Shown: positions 26,729 through 36,900 of the stretch, piece by piece
Layout of the letters: each line of letters opens with the position of its first letter
How positions within the stretch are numbered: the stretch's first letter is position 1
Source of the DNA: Aegicerativicinus sediminis
Lineage (GTDB): Bacteria; Bacteroidota; Bacteroidia; Flavobacteriales; Flavobacteriaceae
Direction of reading: 5' to 3'
NCBI RefSeq assembly: GCF_015476115.1
Contig: NZ_CP064295.1
Coordinates: 1,606,001-1,670,000, forward strand
DNA length: 64,000 nucleotides
Translations under genes and position numbers: made by a program
The notes under the pieces: generated by a model
Told to the model about the DNA's origin: nothing
What the model saw: only the letters and a program-made list of their open reading frames with translations
The model's database searches: none

Positions 26729-26839
26729 CTAAAACCAAGCAAGAAATTTTAGGCCAAGAATTATTAAAAGAATGGCTAGTATGAGTAAAAAGGCTAAGGA
26801 ATTGTACTTTTTCCGTTTAAATAATCTAATGCCTAACAT
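26729..26839 (-). CDS. Possible 36-aa single-pass membrane microprotein
   Basis: A short frame runs from ATG 26839 to TAG 26729. It codes for a basic start (MLGIRLFKRKKYNS) and a 22-residue hydrophobic helix ending LKFLAWF. The positive-inside then membrane-helix layout is that of many bacterial small membrane proteins. No Shine-Dalgarno is visible, which is normal in this phylum. It lies in the 378-bp gap between the fasciclin and acyl-CoA dehydrogenase genes, antisense to both. The rest of that gap holds only a terminator and AT-rich DNA. Confidence is low because short frames arise by chance. Confidence 0.35.
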   Translation of the reverse strand: MLGIRLFKRKKYNSLAFLLILAILLIILGLKFLAWF

Positions 26840-27040
26840 CTATTTTTTATTTTATTGGTGTATAAATTATTGCAATTGTTACAATTCCACAATAATCATT
26901 TCAAAACGTGATTAGCTAGGTGAATTAGAGATTTTTTATATTCTTAATTCTTTTCGGTTCAAAATTCTATAAATTTTTGGTTTAAATTACATATGCCCAA
27001 CTAATGAAATTGTGGCTATAATATTCATATTACGACCAAC

Positions 27041-28402
27041 ATGAAATTATTCAATAAAATAAAACAGGTTATTCAATTAATGAAAAGTGTCGATTTTGCT
27101 GAACTCAATCGGATTTCTGAGAAAATTGATATTTCCCAAATTATGAAAACCGTGGGAGAGCTTGATGAACGACAACTTGATGGCCTTTTAAAAATGTTGA
27201 AAAGCAATGGTAAAAAGGGTCAACACAAACTCCCTCCAATAGATGGGGATTTTTATGATCTCGATTTAAAGTTAACCTTAGAGCAGAGACAAATTCAAAT
27301 GAAAGTTCGAAACTTTATGGAAAACGAGGTTGAGCCTATTGCCAACGACTACTGGAAACGTGCTGCATTCCCCCATGAATTAATACCCAAATTAGCTGAA
27401 TTGAATATAGCTGGAATCGCGTATAAAGGTTACGGGTGTCCTGATTATCCATTTATTATGGAGGGAATAATTGCCGAAGAAATGGCAAGGGTGGATGTTT
27501 CAATTTCAACCTTTTTTGGTGTTCATAGCGGATTAGCAATGGGTTCTATCTACCTCTGTGGAAGTGAAGAACAGAAGCAAGAATGGTTACCCAAGATGCA
27601 GCAAATGAAGGTGGTAGGGGCATTTGGTTTAACAGAGCCAAATGTTGGAAGCGCAGTTTCTGGAGGCATGGAGACTACCTGTCGTTTAGAAGGAGACGTA
27701 TGGGTTTTAAACGGACAAAAAAAATGGATAGGTAATGCAACATTTGCTGATGTTGTAATTATTTGGGCAAGAGATATTTTATCTAATAAGGTGAAAGGAT
27801 TTTTAGTAAGAAAGGGAAATCCAGGGTTTAAGGCTGAGAAAATGGAAGATAAAATGGCCTTAAGAACTACCCAGAACGCATTGATAACCTTGACCGATTG
27901 TAAAGTACCTGAAAGCGACCGATTACAAAATGCTAATTCTTTTAGAGACACTGCGAAAGTTTTACGAATGACTAGGGCAGGTGTGGCTTGGCAGGCTGTA
28001 GGTTGTGCGCGAGGTGCTTATGAAAGTGCTTTAAAATATACTAAGAAGCGTGAGCAATTCGGTAAACCAATTGCATCTTACCAACTAATCCAAAATCATT
28101 TGGTAGAGATGTTATCTAACCTAACGGCTATGAAAACTATGGTTTTCCGCCTATCTGAATTACAAGACCAAGGTTTGTTGACAGATGAACATGCCTCATT
28201 GGCTAAAGTATTTTGTTCTTTGAGGACCAGGGATGTGGTTAGTAAGGCCAGAGAAGTTATGGGAGGTAATGGTATACTGTTAGAGTATGACGTTGCTCGT
28301 TTCGTTGCTGACGCAGAAGCTATTTATTCATATGAAGGTACTAAGGAGATAAATACCTTAATTGTGGGTCGGGCAATAACAGGATACTCAGCCTTTGTTT
28401 AA
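27041..28402 (+). CDS. Acyl-CoA dehydrogenase, glutaryl-CoA dehydrogenase-like
   Basis: This 453-aa flavoprotein oxidises an acyl-CoA thioester. After an unusual N-terminal extension of about 75 residues the ACAD fold begins at LTLEQRQIQMKVRNFM. The FAD and substrate signatures GAFGLTEPNVGSAVSG and NGQKKWIGNATFADV are present. The catalytic Glu lies in IYSYEGTKEINTLIVGRAITG, a form typical of glutaryl-CoA dehydrogenase rather than medium-chain enzymes. Glutaryl-CoA dehydrogenase acts in lysine and tryptophan catabolism. No other gene of that pathway is adjacent, so the substrate is inferred. The stop overlaps the longest frame of the next gene but precedes its more likely start. Confidence 0.88.
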   Translation: MKLFNKIKQVIQLMKSVDFAELNRISEKIDISQIMKTVGELDERQLDGLLKMLKSNGKKGQHKLPPIDGDFYDLDLKLTLEQRQIQMKVRNFMENEVEPIANDYWKRAAFPHELIPKLAELNIAGIAYKGYGCPDYPFIMEGIIAEEMARVDVSISTFFGVHSGLAMGSIYLCGSEEQKQEWLPKMQQMKVVGAFGLTEPNVGSAVSGGMETTCRLEGDVWVLNGQKKWIGNATFADVVIIWARDILSNKVKGFLVRKGNPGFKAEKMEDKMALRTTQNALITLTDCKVPESDRLQNANSFRDTAKVLRMTRAGVAWQAVGCARGAYESALKYTKKREQFGKPIASYQLIQNHLVEMLSNLTAMKTMVFRLSELQDQGLLTDEHASLAKVFCSLRTRDVVSKAREVMGGNGILLEYDVARFVADAEAIYSYEGTKEINTLIVGRAITGYSAFV

Positions 28403-28433
28403 CCTATATTTTTTACTATATATCCATAATTCA

Positions 28434-29555
28434 ATGCGATACTCTCTACTCGTTTGCATAAGTTTATTTTCGTGCACAAGCCTTAAAAATCCTTCCGGAA
28501 ATTCCTCTAATGATCTTAGTCCTTACAGAGTTATTGCATATGTGAGGGGTATGGAGGACGATTGGGGGCAAAACTTTGAAAAAGCCAATAAAATTACCCA
28601 TATCAATTATGCTTTTGCAAATATTAGGAAAGGGAAAATTGTGCTAGGTAAAGATAGTGATGCTGAAACATTGGAGCAGATCATTAATCTCAAACGATAC
28701 AATCCGAAATTGAAAATTCTCATTTCTGTTGGTGGTTGGGGTTGGTCAGGAGGATTTTCAGACGCAGTTCTCACCCCTGAATCGCGGGAACTATTTGCCA
28801 ATAGTGCTATTGAATTTATAAAAGAGCATCGTTTAGACGGTGTCGATTTAGATTGGGAATATCCCGGTTTACCAGGTGCAGGAAATAAACATCGCACAGA
28901 AGACAAAGAAAATTTCACAGCTATTTTGAAATTGCTCAGAGAAAAATTGGATAAACAATTACCTAATCAAAACCTATTGACAATTGCTACTGGAGCGAGC
29001 CAATCTTATTTAGATCATACAGGTTTGGCTACAGCGCAACAATACTTAGATTTCATAAATATAATGACTTACGACTTTTATACGGGCGGTTCTAATGTTG
29101 TGGGCCATCATTCCAATTTTGAAGCTTCCTCCCTCAACCCTTATGGAATGAGTGTTACTAAAGCAATTATTCAGCATTTGAAGGCTGGTGTGCCAAAATC
29201 TAAATTGGTGGTTGGAGTGCCCTTTTATGGCCGTTGGTGGATAGGTTCCATGCCATCTGACCATGGGTTATATCAAGAATCTAATGGTGCAAGAGGCAGT
29301 ATTTCTTACAAAGCTCTGGAGGATACCCTTCGATCTAATTCCGGTTTTACTCCCAATTGGGATGAAAGTGCAAAAGCACCATACCTGTGGCGAGAAAAAG
29401 ACTCCTGTTTCGTCACATATGAAGACAGTAACTCGTTAAAAATAAAGACAGATTATGTGAAAAATGAAGGTCTAGGCGGCATAATGTTCTGGCAATTTGG
29501 CGGAGATAATGGCACCCTTCTCAATACAATTCATGAAAGTTTGAGCCAAAATTAG
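28434..29555 (+). CDS. GH18 family chitinase-like lipoprotein
   Basis: This 373-aa protein has a lipoprotein signal when started at ATG 28434 (MRYSLLVCISLFSC); a start at 28395 would place 13 odd residues before it. The GH18 barrel shows the SxGG-type motif KILISVGGWGWSGGF and the catalytic motif DGVDLDWEYPG with its Glu. Other GH18 elements are NIMTYDFYTGG, VVGVPFYGRWW and GGIMFWQFGGD. It should hydrolyse chitin or N-acetylglucosamine oligomers at the cell surface. No chitin utilisation cluster surrounds it. The stop overlaps the convergent YkgJ-type gene by 4 bp. Confidence 0.9.
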   Translation: MRYSLLVCISLFSCTSLKNPSGNSSNDLSPYRVIAYVRGMEDDWGQNFEKANKITHINYAFANIRKGKIVLGKDSDAETLEQIINLKRYNPKLKILISVGGWGWSGGFSDAVLTPESRELFANSAIEFIKEHRLDGVDLDWEYPGLPGAGNKHRTEDKENFTAILKLLREKLDKQLPNQNLLTIATGASQSYLDHTGLATAQQYLDFINIMTYDFYTGGSNVVGHHSNFEASSLNPYGMSVTKAIIQHLKAGVPKSKLVVGVPFYGRWWIGSMPSDHGLYQESNGARGSISYKALEDTLRSNSGFTPNWDESAKAPYLWREKDSCFVTYEDSNSLKIKTDYVKNEGLGGIMFWQFGGDNGTLLNTIHESLSQN

Positions 29556-30142
29556 GCCGATCGAGGTCGTCGATATGCATAGTAGCTTAATACAACTTTT
29601 AATGCTTCCTTCATCGCCATATTTATAGGCAATAATTTTGAACCTAAGTTGCCGTCTATTGATTGTATTTGATAGTAATAATTACTCATCAACGGAGCAG
29701 GTTTACCAGATGATATGTGTTGTTGTGCCACTTGATATTCTTGCGTCTTCCCTTCTTTCAATGTTTTGCATGTCACTAATTGTGCAGTTCCATATTTATC
29801 CCTCATTGCAGAAAAACCGAATAGTCGACAGATGAGTCCGCGATAATTATATTGGCCGCAATTTCCACCGATTCCTTCAATAACTAAATGGTTAAATGCA
29901 AAACAATTAGATACATTATAAACGGAAAGTTTTTGATACCATTGAATGGCTAAGCCTTGTTTGTGTAAATGGTATGCCAAGGGAATAAATTCTAGAGTTG
30001 TGGCTGTTATATTTGGGGTAGTACAACAACGTCCACATCCCTGAAAACATCTCAAATTTGTAGCATTTTGAAAGGATGCCAAATCCTTCTCCAATTGTTT
30101 GAAAACCCGTTCAACCGCTTGGACTTTACGATAGAGTGTCAC
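29552..30142 (-). CDS. YkgJ-family cysteine cluster protein
   Basis: This 196-aa cytoplasmic protein has the Cys-rich metal-binding signature LRCFQGCGRCC (about residues 31-41) and further Cys residues in NCGQYNYRGLICRLFGF and VTCKTL. The CxxxCxxCC pattern is typical of the YkgJ/UPF0153 family (zinc or iron-sulfur binding). The molecular function is unknown. It is convergent with the GH18 gene (4-bp overlap) and 74 bp downstream of the PAP2 gene. Confidence 0.8.
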   Translation of the reverse strand: MTLYRKVQAVERVFKQLEKDLASFQNATNLRCFQGCGRCCTTPNITATTLEFIPLAYHLHKQGLAIQWYQKLSVYNVSNCFAFNHLVIEGIGGNCGQYNYRGLICRLFGFSAMRDKYGTAQLVTCKTLKEGKTQEYQVAQQHISSGKPAPLMSNYYYQIQSIDGNLGSKLLPINMAMKEALKVVLSYYAYRRPRSA

Positions 30143-30216
30143 GGAAATAAATAACTGGGCGAAATTAGTCTAAAACTGAATTCCTTTTTCAAAATGGACT
30201 AATAATATTTTTCTAT

Positions 30217-30945
30217 TTAGGTTTTTGGATCCCTTCTAAAAAGTTCAATGGTGTAAAAAAGTAATACACAGAATACCACCCATATAAAGCCAGCAATAAA
30301 TCCACCAACAATGTCCGATGGGAAATGCACGCCAAGGTAAATCCTGCTAATTCCGATACTTAAAATAAGGAATGCCAATAATAAAATAGACGCTATTTTT
30401 AGCATCGGATTCATTTTAAATCTATAGAAAATGAAGATGAGGAAACCATAAAATGCCATCGCACTCATGGCATGCCCACTGGGATAACTAAGTGTTTCAA
30501 CAGAAACCATATGTTCAATCCCTGGTCTTGCGCGGTCTATAAAACGTTTTAAAATCATATTAGACACTGCCGATAAGGCCAAAACCAATGAAATTTGAAG
30601 CACCCATTTCCAACGCTTAAATACCAAGGTGGTAACTAGAATACAAAGTGCCAATACAATAAGGTAACCATGAACATCCCCTACATAGGTGACAAATAAC
30701 ATGTATTTGGTAAGTCCCGGAGTTCTATTTGCTACAAAAAACTGCGTTATCTGCTCGTCATAATAGGCGAGAGTATCTGTTGTGAGAGTTTCAGTTAATT
30801 CAATAAAAAGATTAATACCTCCAACCACCAAGATCAAGCCAATTATAACGGTGATGATATAGGGTAATTTTTCGTCAAACCACTTAAAGTGCCTAACGAG
30901 AAATTCCCTTATTGTCGAAATAAGCCCCCTTAAAAATTCCCGCAT
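30217..30945 (-). CDS. PAP2 family membrane phosphatase
   Basis: This 242-aa membrane protein carries the three conserved PAP2 phosphatase motifs: KRFIDRARP, YPSGHAMSA with the catalytic His, and SRIYLGVHFPSDIVGG with the nucleophile His and its Asp. Around six membrane helices are predicted, starting near residue 27. Bacterial members dephosphorylate undecaprenyl pyrophosphate, phosphatidylglycerophosphate or other lipid phosphates. The exact substrate is not deducible. It is encoded upstream of the YkgJ-type gene on the same strand with 74 bp between. Confidence 0.9.
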   Translation of the reverse strand: MREFLRGLISTIREFLVRHFKWFDEKLPYIITVIIGLILVVGGINLFIELTETLTTDTLAYYDEQITQFFVANRTPGLTKYMLFVTYVGDVHGYLIVLALCILVTTLVFKRWKWVLQISLVLALSAVSNMILKRFIDRARPGIEHMVSVETLSYPSGHAMSAMAFYGFLIFIFYRFKMNPMLKIASILLLAFLILSIGISRIYLGVHFPSDIVGGFIAGFIWVVFCVLLFYTIELFRRDPKT

Positions 30946-31156
30946 CAGGGTAAAATTTCTGTTTATTGGCTAAATATATAACCAAAATTGGCATTAAAGG
31001 TGTCCATATGCAATAAACTGTTTGTCCATTTGAAAAGGCATAATATTTCACCTATATAATCTGAAGATTTTACTTTAAATAAAAGAAACAACTTAATTTT
31101 ACGTTATTAGTAGATAACCAACCTACAGAACTTTGTAGTCTGTTAGATAGAATAAT

Positions 31157-32590
31157 ATGAAGAAATTGCCCCTAATCTTAAAGTCAATCTTGACTTTTAC
31201 CCTTCTGTTGTCATTCTCAAGTATTCATTCCCAAACCGAAATTAAGAGTAAAATTGTGGATTTTATGAGCATGATGCCTATTGAGAGTGCAAGTATTTAT
31301 ATCCAAAACACCACTATTGGAACAATGAGCAATGTTGACGGAAAATTTGTGCTTTTGGTTCCTGAAGAGCATGATGCCGATACTTTAGTTATCTCGTCTA
31401 TTGGCTACAAAAGTTTTAAGACGCCTGTGAATGAATTTGACGGAACCATGGACGTTTTCTTGGAAGAAGATGTGGCTGAATTAGATGAAGTTGTATTGGT
31501 GGCAGAACCTAGACCAACAACTGGAAATGAAATTGTTTTAAAGGCATTGCAAAAACTAGAGGCAACTATGCCTGAGAATCCGTATTTATTAAAAGGCTTT
31601 CTAAGGCATAAGGAAAGAAATAAAAAGGAATTTAAGTGGTTGATAGAAAGCGCGATAACTGTATATGATTCGGGTTATGCGACAAATTCTGCTGAGCAAC
31701 TTAAGATTAACGTTGATGAGGTTAGGAAAAGTTATGATCTGCGAGATGTAGATAGTTTATTCGCTTATGCTGCCTATCTCACAAATAAATCCAATAAGCG
31801 CAACTTAAGGGCGCGAAATTTAAGGCGAGATACCATAAGAATATCAACTTTGGTAAATGCAATTAAATGGAATGATCAAAGGGTTAATGGATTAGAAAAT
31901 TTGCTTCAAGGCAAGTTAAATCTGGTGCGTAATTCAACAGCATCCAATTCATTGTTTGGAGAAGATATTTTAACAAATCACCAATTTGAATTAGATACAA
32001 TTTTGGTAGACAATGAAAGAAAAATTTATAAGGTAAAAATTGAAGGTGGTCTAGATTATGTAGATTTAAATACGCCAGGTATATTTAATAATGGATACCA
32101 AGCTGAGGGGTGGATGTATATTTATTATGATAATTATGCCATCAAAAAAATTGAATATCAATTAGTAGCAGCTTCTCCAAATCAGAAAAAGCGAAGCAAG
32201 GATTTATTTGGCACACAAACCAACCATAAATTAGTAATTAATTATTTGGAATTTGATGGCCGCATGTATCCCAATTATATTTACTATGAAACCCCCAAAT
32301 TAGTTAATGTTGGGGCAAAACCATCTGTAGATATGACAGATGAGGAAAAAGAACAGTTCAATAGAGATGAACGTTATTACTACACGATTCAAGAAATCTT
32401 ATTTACAGATGTAATTTTTGATGAGGAAACAATTGCCAGTCGATTGGCCTCCACTTGGGATTCAGATATTTTTTCTGTGAGGCCTTATCATAAGGATTTT
32501 TGGAAAAACTATAACACTTTATTGGAAAGTGAAGAGGAAGAGCAATTGATACAAGATCTTACAAAACGATCTAGATTATTTAAAGATTAA
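31157..32590 (+). CDS. Carboxypeptidase-like regulatory-domain protein (envelope)
   Basis: This 477-aa protein has a signal peptide (ending SSIHSQ) and an N-terminal beta-sandwich of the carboxypeptidase-regulatory type, including PIESASIYIQNTTIGTMSNVDGKF-like strands and VISSIGYKSFKTPV (about residues 28-105). The rest is not recognised. This architecture is common for Bacteroidota envelope proteins, where the first domain resembles that of SusC plug regions, but there is no TonB-dependent barrel here. It is followed 4 bp later by the convergent histidine kinase gene. Function unknown. Confidence 0.7.
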   Translation: MKKLPLILKSILTFTLLLSFSSIHSQTEIKSKIVDFMSMMPIESASIYIQNTTIGTMSNVDGKFVLLVPEEHDADTLVISSIGYKSFKTPVNEFDGTMDVFLEEDVAELDEVVLVAEPRPTTGNEIVLKALQKLEATMPENPYLLKGFLRHKERNKKEFKWLIESAITVYDSGYATNSAEQLKINVDEVRKSYDLRDVDSLFAYAAYLTNKSNKRNLRARNLRRDTIRISTLVNAIKWNDQRVNGLENLLQGKLNLVRNSTASNSLFGEDILTNHQFELDTILVDNERKIYKVKIEGGLDYVDLNTPGIFNNGYQAEGWMYIYYDNYAIKKIEYQLVAASPNQKKRSKDLFGTQTNHKLVINYLEFDGRMYPNYIYYETPKLVNVGAKPSVDMTDEEKEQFNRDERYYYTIQEILFTDVIFDEETIASRLASTWDSDIFSVRPYHKDFWKNYNTLLESEEEEQLIQDLTKRSRLFKD

Positions 32591-32594
32591 ACTG

Positions 32595-33800
32595 TCAGGC
32601 TTTAATATCAAATTTGAAACAACTTCCTTCTCCTAGTTCAGAAGAGACACTAATATGACCACCTAAGGTTTCAATAAGTTTCAATACAGTAGATAGGCCT
32701 ATGCCGTTTCCTCTATTGCCATTTCTGTCGTAATTGCCCACAGTACTAAATAGTTGAAATATGTCTTCATACTTCTCCTTTGGTATACCCATTCCATTAT
32801 CCCTTATTTCAAAATGTACGCGGTCGCCAATTCGATTGCAGTCAATGTTAATAACCGTTACGTCTTTGTCATTGTATTTTAAGGCATTACCAATTAGATT
32901 AAGAAGTATTTGTTGCAGAGCGGCCCTATTACAGAGCAATTCGTGATTATCCTCAGGTAGGTGAATTTCGCATTCGTGTTTTATGCTAAGTAGTTCAACG
33001 ATATCTTCTAAAAGTTGGTTTAGATCGAAAGTTTCGTTTGCATTTCTAGCTAAATCATCACTTTGATAATGGTCTAACAATCCCTCGACAAAATCGCTTA
33101 GATGAAAACAGGATGTTTTAAGATAAGATAGATAATCATTTGTTTCTTGATCCATCTTACCGTTGAACTTAGAGCGTAATAAATCGGTTATCACTATTAT
33201 GTTTGAAAGAGGCATTTTCATATCGTGCGATACCCTGCCGGCAAATTCTTTCAATTTTTCATTTTTTCTTCTTAGTCGGCTTTGCGCCTCCTTTAAATCG
33301 ATATTGCTTTTATGTAGTTCTAACAATTTCATTACCTGCCCACTCAAGGTTTTCAGACCTTTGAGTTGTTCAGAATTAATGGTATTGGGCTTATGATCTA
33401 TAACACAAAGGGTTCCTAATGGATTACCTTTTGGGCCAATGAGACAAACTCCTGCGTAAAATATTACGGGTTTAGAAGTTGCATGTGCGAAAGGATGATC
33501 AAAAAATCGAGGATCCTTCAATAAATTTTCAACGATTAGTATATGGTCTTTTGCACCAACCGTATGACTACACATAGATAAATTTCTATCAGCAGAACAA
33601 ATGTTCATTCCGGATGAGGCTTTAAACCAAACCTTATCTTTATCAACAAAGGAAATAAGTGCAACTGGCATACCAGTTATTTGGCAAGCCAATTCGGTAA
33701 TTTGGTTAAAACTGACCTCATTTTCAGAGTCAAGTATACCAAAGCTGTACAATTCTTCCAGTCGTTGGGGCTCGTCTAGTGGAATAGTAGGTGCTATCAT
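32595..33800 (-). CDS. GAF-domain sensor histidine kinase (no membrane segment)
   Basis: This cytoplasmic kinase has an N-terminal GAF domain (starting ERLEELYSFGILDSENE-like, to about residue 160), a dimerisation/phosphoacceptor helix with His in RVSHDMKMPLSNI, and a C-terminal ATPase with N box LLNLIGNALKYND, DNGMGIPKEK and GIGLSTVLKLIE. The signal sensed by the GAF domain is unknown. I chose ATG 33800 because family members begin directly before the proline-rich APTIPLDEP segment; ATG 33824 is the alternative (409 aa). No response regulator is adjacent, so the partner is encoded elsewhere. Confidence 0.85.
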   Translation of the reverse strand: MIAPTIPLDEPQRLEELYSFGILDSENEVSFNQITELACQITGMPVALISFVDKDKVWFKASSGMNICSADRNLSMCSHTVGAKDHILIVENLLKDPRFFDHPFAHATSKPVIFYAGVCLIGPKGNPLGTLCVIDHKPNTINSEQLKGLKTLSGQVMKLLELHKSNIDLKEAQSRLRRKNEKLKEFAGRVSHDMKMPLSNIIVITDLLRSKFNGKMDQETNDYLSYLKTSCFHLSDFVEGLLDHYQSDDLARNANETFDLNQLLEDIVELLSIKHECEIHLPEDNHELLCNRAALQQILLNLIGNALKYNDKDVTVINIDCNRIGDRVHFEIRDNGMGIPKEKYEDIFQLFSTVGNYDRNGNRGNGIGLSTVLKLIETLGGHISVSSELGEGSCFKFDIKA

Positions 33801-33876
33801 AATGTTAGGTATCGATAAATACAAAAATAGGTCGTTAAGGAAATATAAATTGACCTAAAAAAATTGAATTTCTGTT

Positions 33877-33913
33877 TAATAAAAAAAGACACCCATCTAT
33901 TTGAGTGCCTTTT
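33877..33913 (-). terminator. Rho-independent terminator of the GLSVIN-repeat subtilase gene
   Basis: On the minus strand AAAAGGCACTC pairs with GGGTGTCTTTT (33903-33913 with 33884-33894, two G-T pairs) around an 8-nt loop, followed by a run of T. It lies between the subtilase stop and the histidine kinase start. Confidence 0.75.
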
Positions 33914-33938
33914 GGAAATATAAAGTTTGGTTGGTGTG

Positions 33939-36900
33939 TTACTTTTTAATCAATTTAGCCATGGATTTTACACCATCATTTTCAATCTCTACAAATAAAA
34001 TTCCAGGTTTGAAAGATGACAGGTCCATCTGAAGTTTTGAAGAATTCAAGTTTTTAAACTCACGTTCTAACAATAAAACTCCAATTTCATTAAAGATCCT
34101 AAGGTTAGTCACCTCACCAATTTGCCCTAAGTTTATTGTTGCAAAATCCTTAACCGGGTTTGGATAAACCTTTAAAGTTAGGTTAGGAGCTATTTGTTGA
34201 GAAGTACTTACGTAAGTTGCTGTAATACTTAAGGCGTCGCATGGATTAGCCTTAGATCCATTAGCAGATTTAGACGGTTTATTACATCCTCCAGTTGTTA
34301 CTTCCCATTGACAGTTATTGCCATCTGTAAATATATCGAAACAAGCTCCACCTGGGTAGAATATTTCAGGTACTTCTCCGAAGGTTCTGGCATTACCAAA
34401 CAAATCATTATCAGGGCCTCTTGGAATAAAAATGGGAGTGTCTAAATCGTTAGCATAACAAAATCTTAAAAGTGTTGTTGCCCATGACGGTAAATCATCG
34501 GGTAATAATTCGCTTGGGATATCACTAATAAGAATTTTACAAACATCAGTTGCTTTTATTCTATCATTACAGCCAACAGTTTGGTTAACAACTAAATCTC
34601 CCGGGATGAGGGTTATATCATAACCTTCATAGCCACTTAGACTTGAAATGTCTGGGGTAATTGAGTAGAGGCCCGCCTCTAGTGGTGGTTCAACCGGATT
34701 GCCAGAGCTGTCCTTAATGGTGTAGCTTGTGAAAGTGGGTTCAGAATCATTACAAACTAAACCGGTTGTTGTTATATCTACCTGGCTAGGTTGTGTATCG
34801 CCTGTATACATATAGGCTGAAGTCGCCTCAATTGTCAAGGATGCTTTTAATAAAGTAAGCGTGCCATCTGTATAAGAAACATTGTAATTACCTGGTTGTT
34901 GTTCGTTGCTTATGGAGATACTACTAGTTACCGTACATGCATCTGCAGGGGTGTAACTGAAATCGGTAAATATACTAGCCGAAGTATCGTCAAATGGAAG
35001 ATCTTCTGTTGACAGTGTATACCCTCCTATCGGAGCGGTTCCTCCATATGTTATGGTCTCATCATTGACGGTTACTGTTAAAGGAAATTTGTTAACTGTT
35101 AGACTGCCACTATTAAAAGTAATATTATAGTTGTTGTTTGAAGGTGTTCCAGACACTGAAATATTATGAGGACTGGAAACAACATCGCATTCTGTGCATC
35201 CGGTTTCATAATTTAAACCCTCAGGGAATAAACTTTCAACTGTTTCATTAAACTCCAATCCATCAATTGTACTATCGAACTCTGGTAAAGCGTCGCCGTA
35301 AGTGATGGTTTTATTATTTGCCGTAACCGAAAGATTTTTTTGGTTAATATTAAACAGTCTAGGTATTGTTGACAATATTACGTTAGGATCGATATTGCCT
35401 CCTGGGAGTACCGCCTGTACTGTAGGTGTATTATTAGTAACAACAGTAATTGGAAATAATTCTATAGGCTCTCCGTTATCTGCAGTATCAGAATTAGATA
35501 TTACAATTAAGAATTTTGAGAAGATATTATCGATAGAGTTTTCTCCTTCACTATTAATAACAGATAAGCCATTGGTATCTTCCAATCCATCTCCTGAATT
35601 TATAACAGATAAACCATTTATAACAGACAGGCCATTTATAACAGACAGGCCATTGATAACCGATAACCCGTTAATTACGGATAATCCATTTATAACAGAA
35701 AGCCCGTTTCGAATAGCATTAATAACGCTTAATCCATTTATGACAGATAAGCCATTAGTTGAAAAATCACCTGAATCAATAGCATCTGGTGCAAAAATGC
35801 TTGCATCTAAATTTACAAGCTTAGTATCAGGAGCAGCATTAATTACTGAAAGACCATTTTGTTCAACAGTTTCAGCATTCTCTAGAATACTTTTTGATAC
35901 ATAAATAGTCTTATTTATAACTGATAATCCATTAAAAGTAACATCACCACCTGTTGTATTTATTACAGATAACCCATTAATTACTGAAAGACCATTTGTA
36001 GCAGATAAAGCATTTTGATGCTTGTTTATTATGGCTTGTTGAGCCGAAGGGTCGACTATTATATCTGATCCTTCTGGACCAAAAATATATTCGTAAGTTA
36101 TGGGTGGTATAGGATCTCCATAGGTGATATCTGGTATAGGACCTGCCGTCACAGCCACTTCTAAAGCATTTATAGTTAATATACCTGATTCGGGAATAAA
36201 ATTGTACAACTCTAAAAGTTGGTTGAATTGATCTAACAGTGCACTGTCTGTAACATCGTCAGTAGAAATAGAAAGGCGTATCGAATAAAATCCAATATCT
36301 GTTGTAGGACTAACTTCAGAAGTTATCGAACCATCATTAGGATCAATAGATTCAACTGCAGTTAATGTGACAAAATTATCTAATATCGCTAATTGTTCAG
36401 AGGATAATTCTCCACCACTTCCCTCTAATGCTGTTGTATAAGTAAATTCTGGATTCGCTTCTCCATATTTACGTTGTGTATCATTTACGGCGACAGTTAC
36501 ATCAAAAATGTTATCAAAGAATTTTTGGATATCTGAATCACCACCATCTGATCCGTTTGTTAATGGGTTGGTTGTATTAGTAACCTTAAATTCTGGGTTG
36601 CCTTCAAAAGGAGGAATTTGCACCTGTATGGTATTCTCATCCACAAAGGTGCTAGGCAAAGCCTCATCTCTCATGTAAACAATTGAACTATCCATAAAAA
36701 AGTCACCTGTAAAATCCATAGTAAATCCACCTTCATGGACGTTTGTTAAATCAACTCCCTCAACACCCTCTAGACTCAGAGGGAATAATATTGGGGTTGG
36801 GTTGGCAATTGCATAAAGCGAATTAGTCGCCGAAATCATACCGGCCCCCGTTTTATAATCGAATCCAGGGCTTTCCATGTCAATGGCGTTAGATGATAAG

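Noticed and set aside
26663-27040. Possible regulatory RNA in the 378-bp gap before the acyl-CoA dehydrogenase gene
   Set aside because: Beyond the terminator at 26687 and a weak small frame I see no promoter, hairpin or conserved element that would support an RNA.
35302-35904. Plus-strand reading frame with TDKPFITDRPF-type repeats
   Set aside because: It is the antisense shadow of the GLSVIN array. The minus-strand frame has the signal peptide, domains and sorting signal, and the plus frame is only a by-product of the repeat codons.
35553-35996. Short tandem DNA repeats that could look like a CRISPR array
   Set aside because: The units are 18 bp, differ at synonymous positions and lie inside one open coding frame. 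There are no constant spacers and no cas genes.
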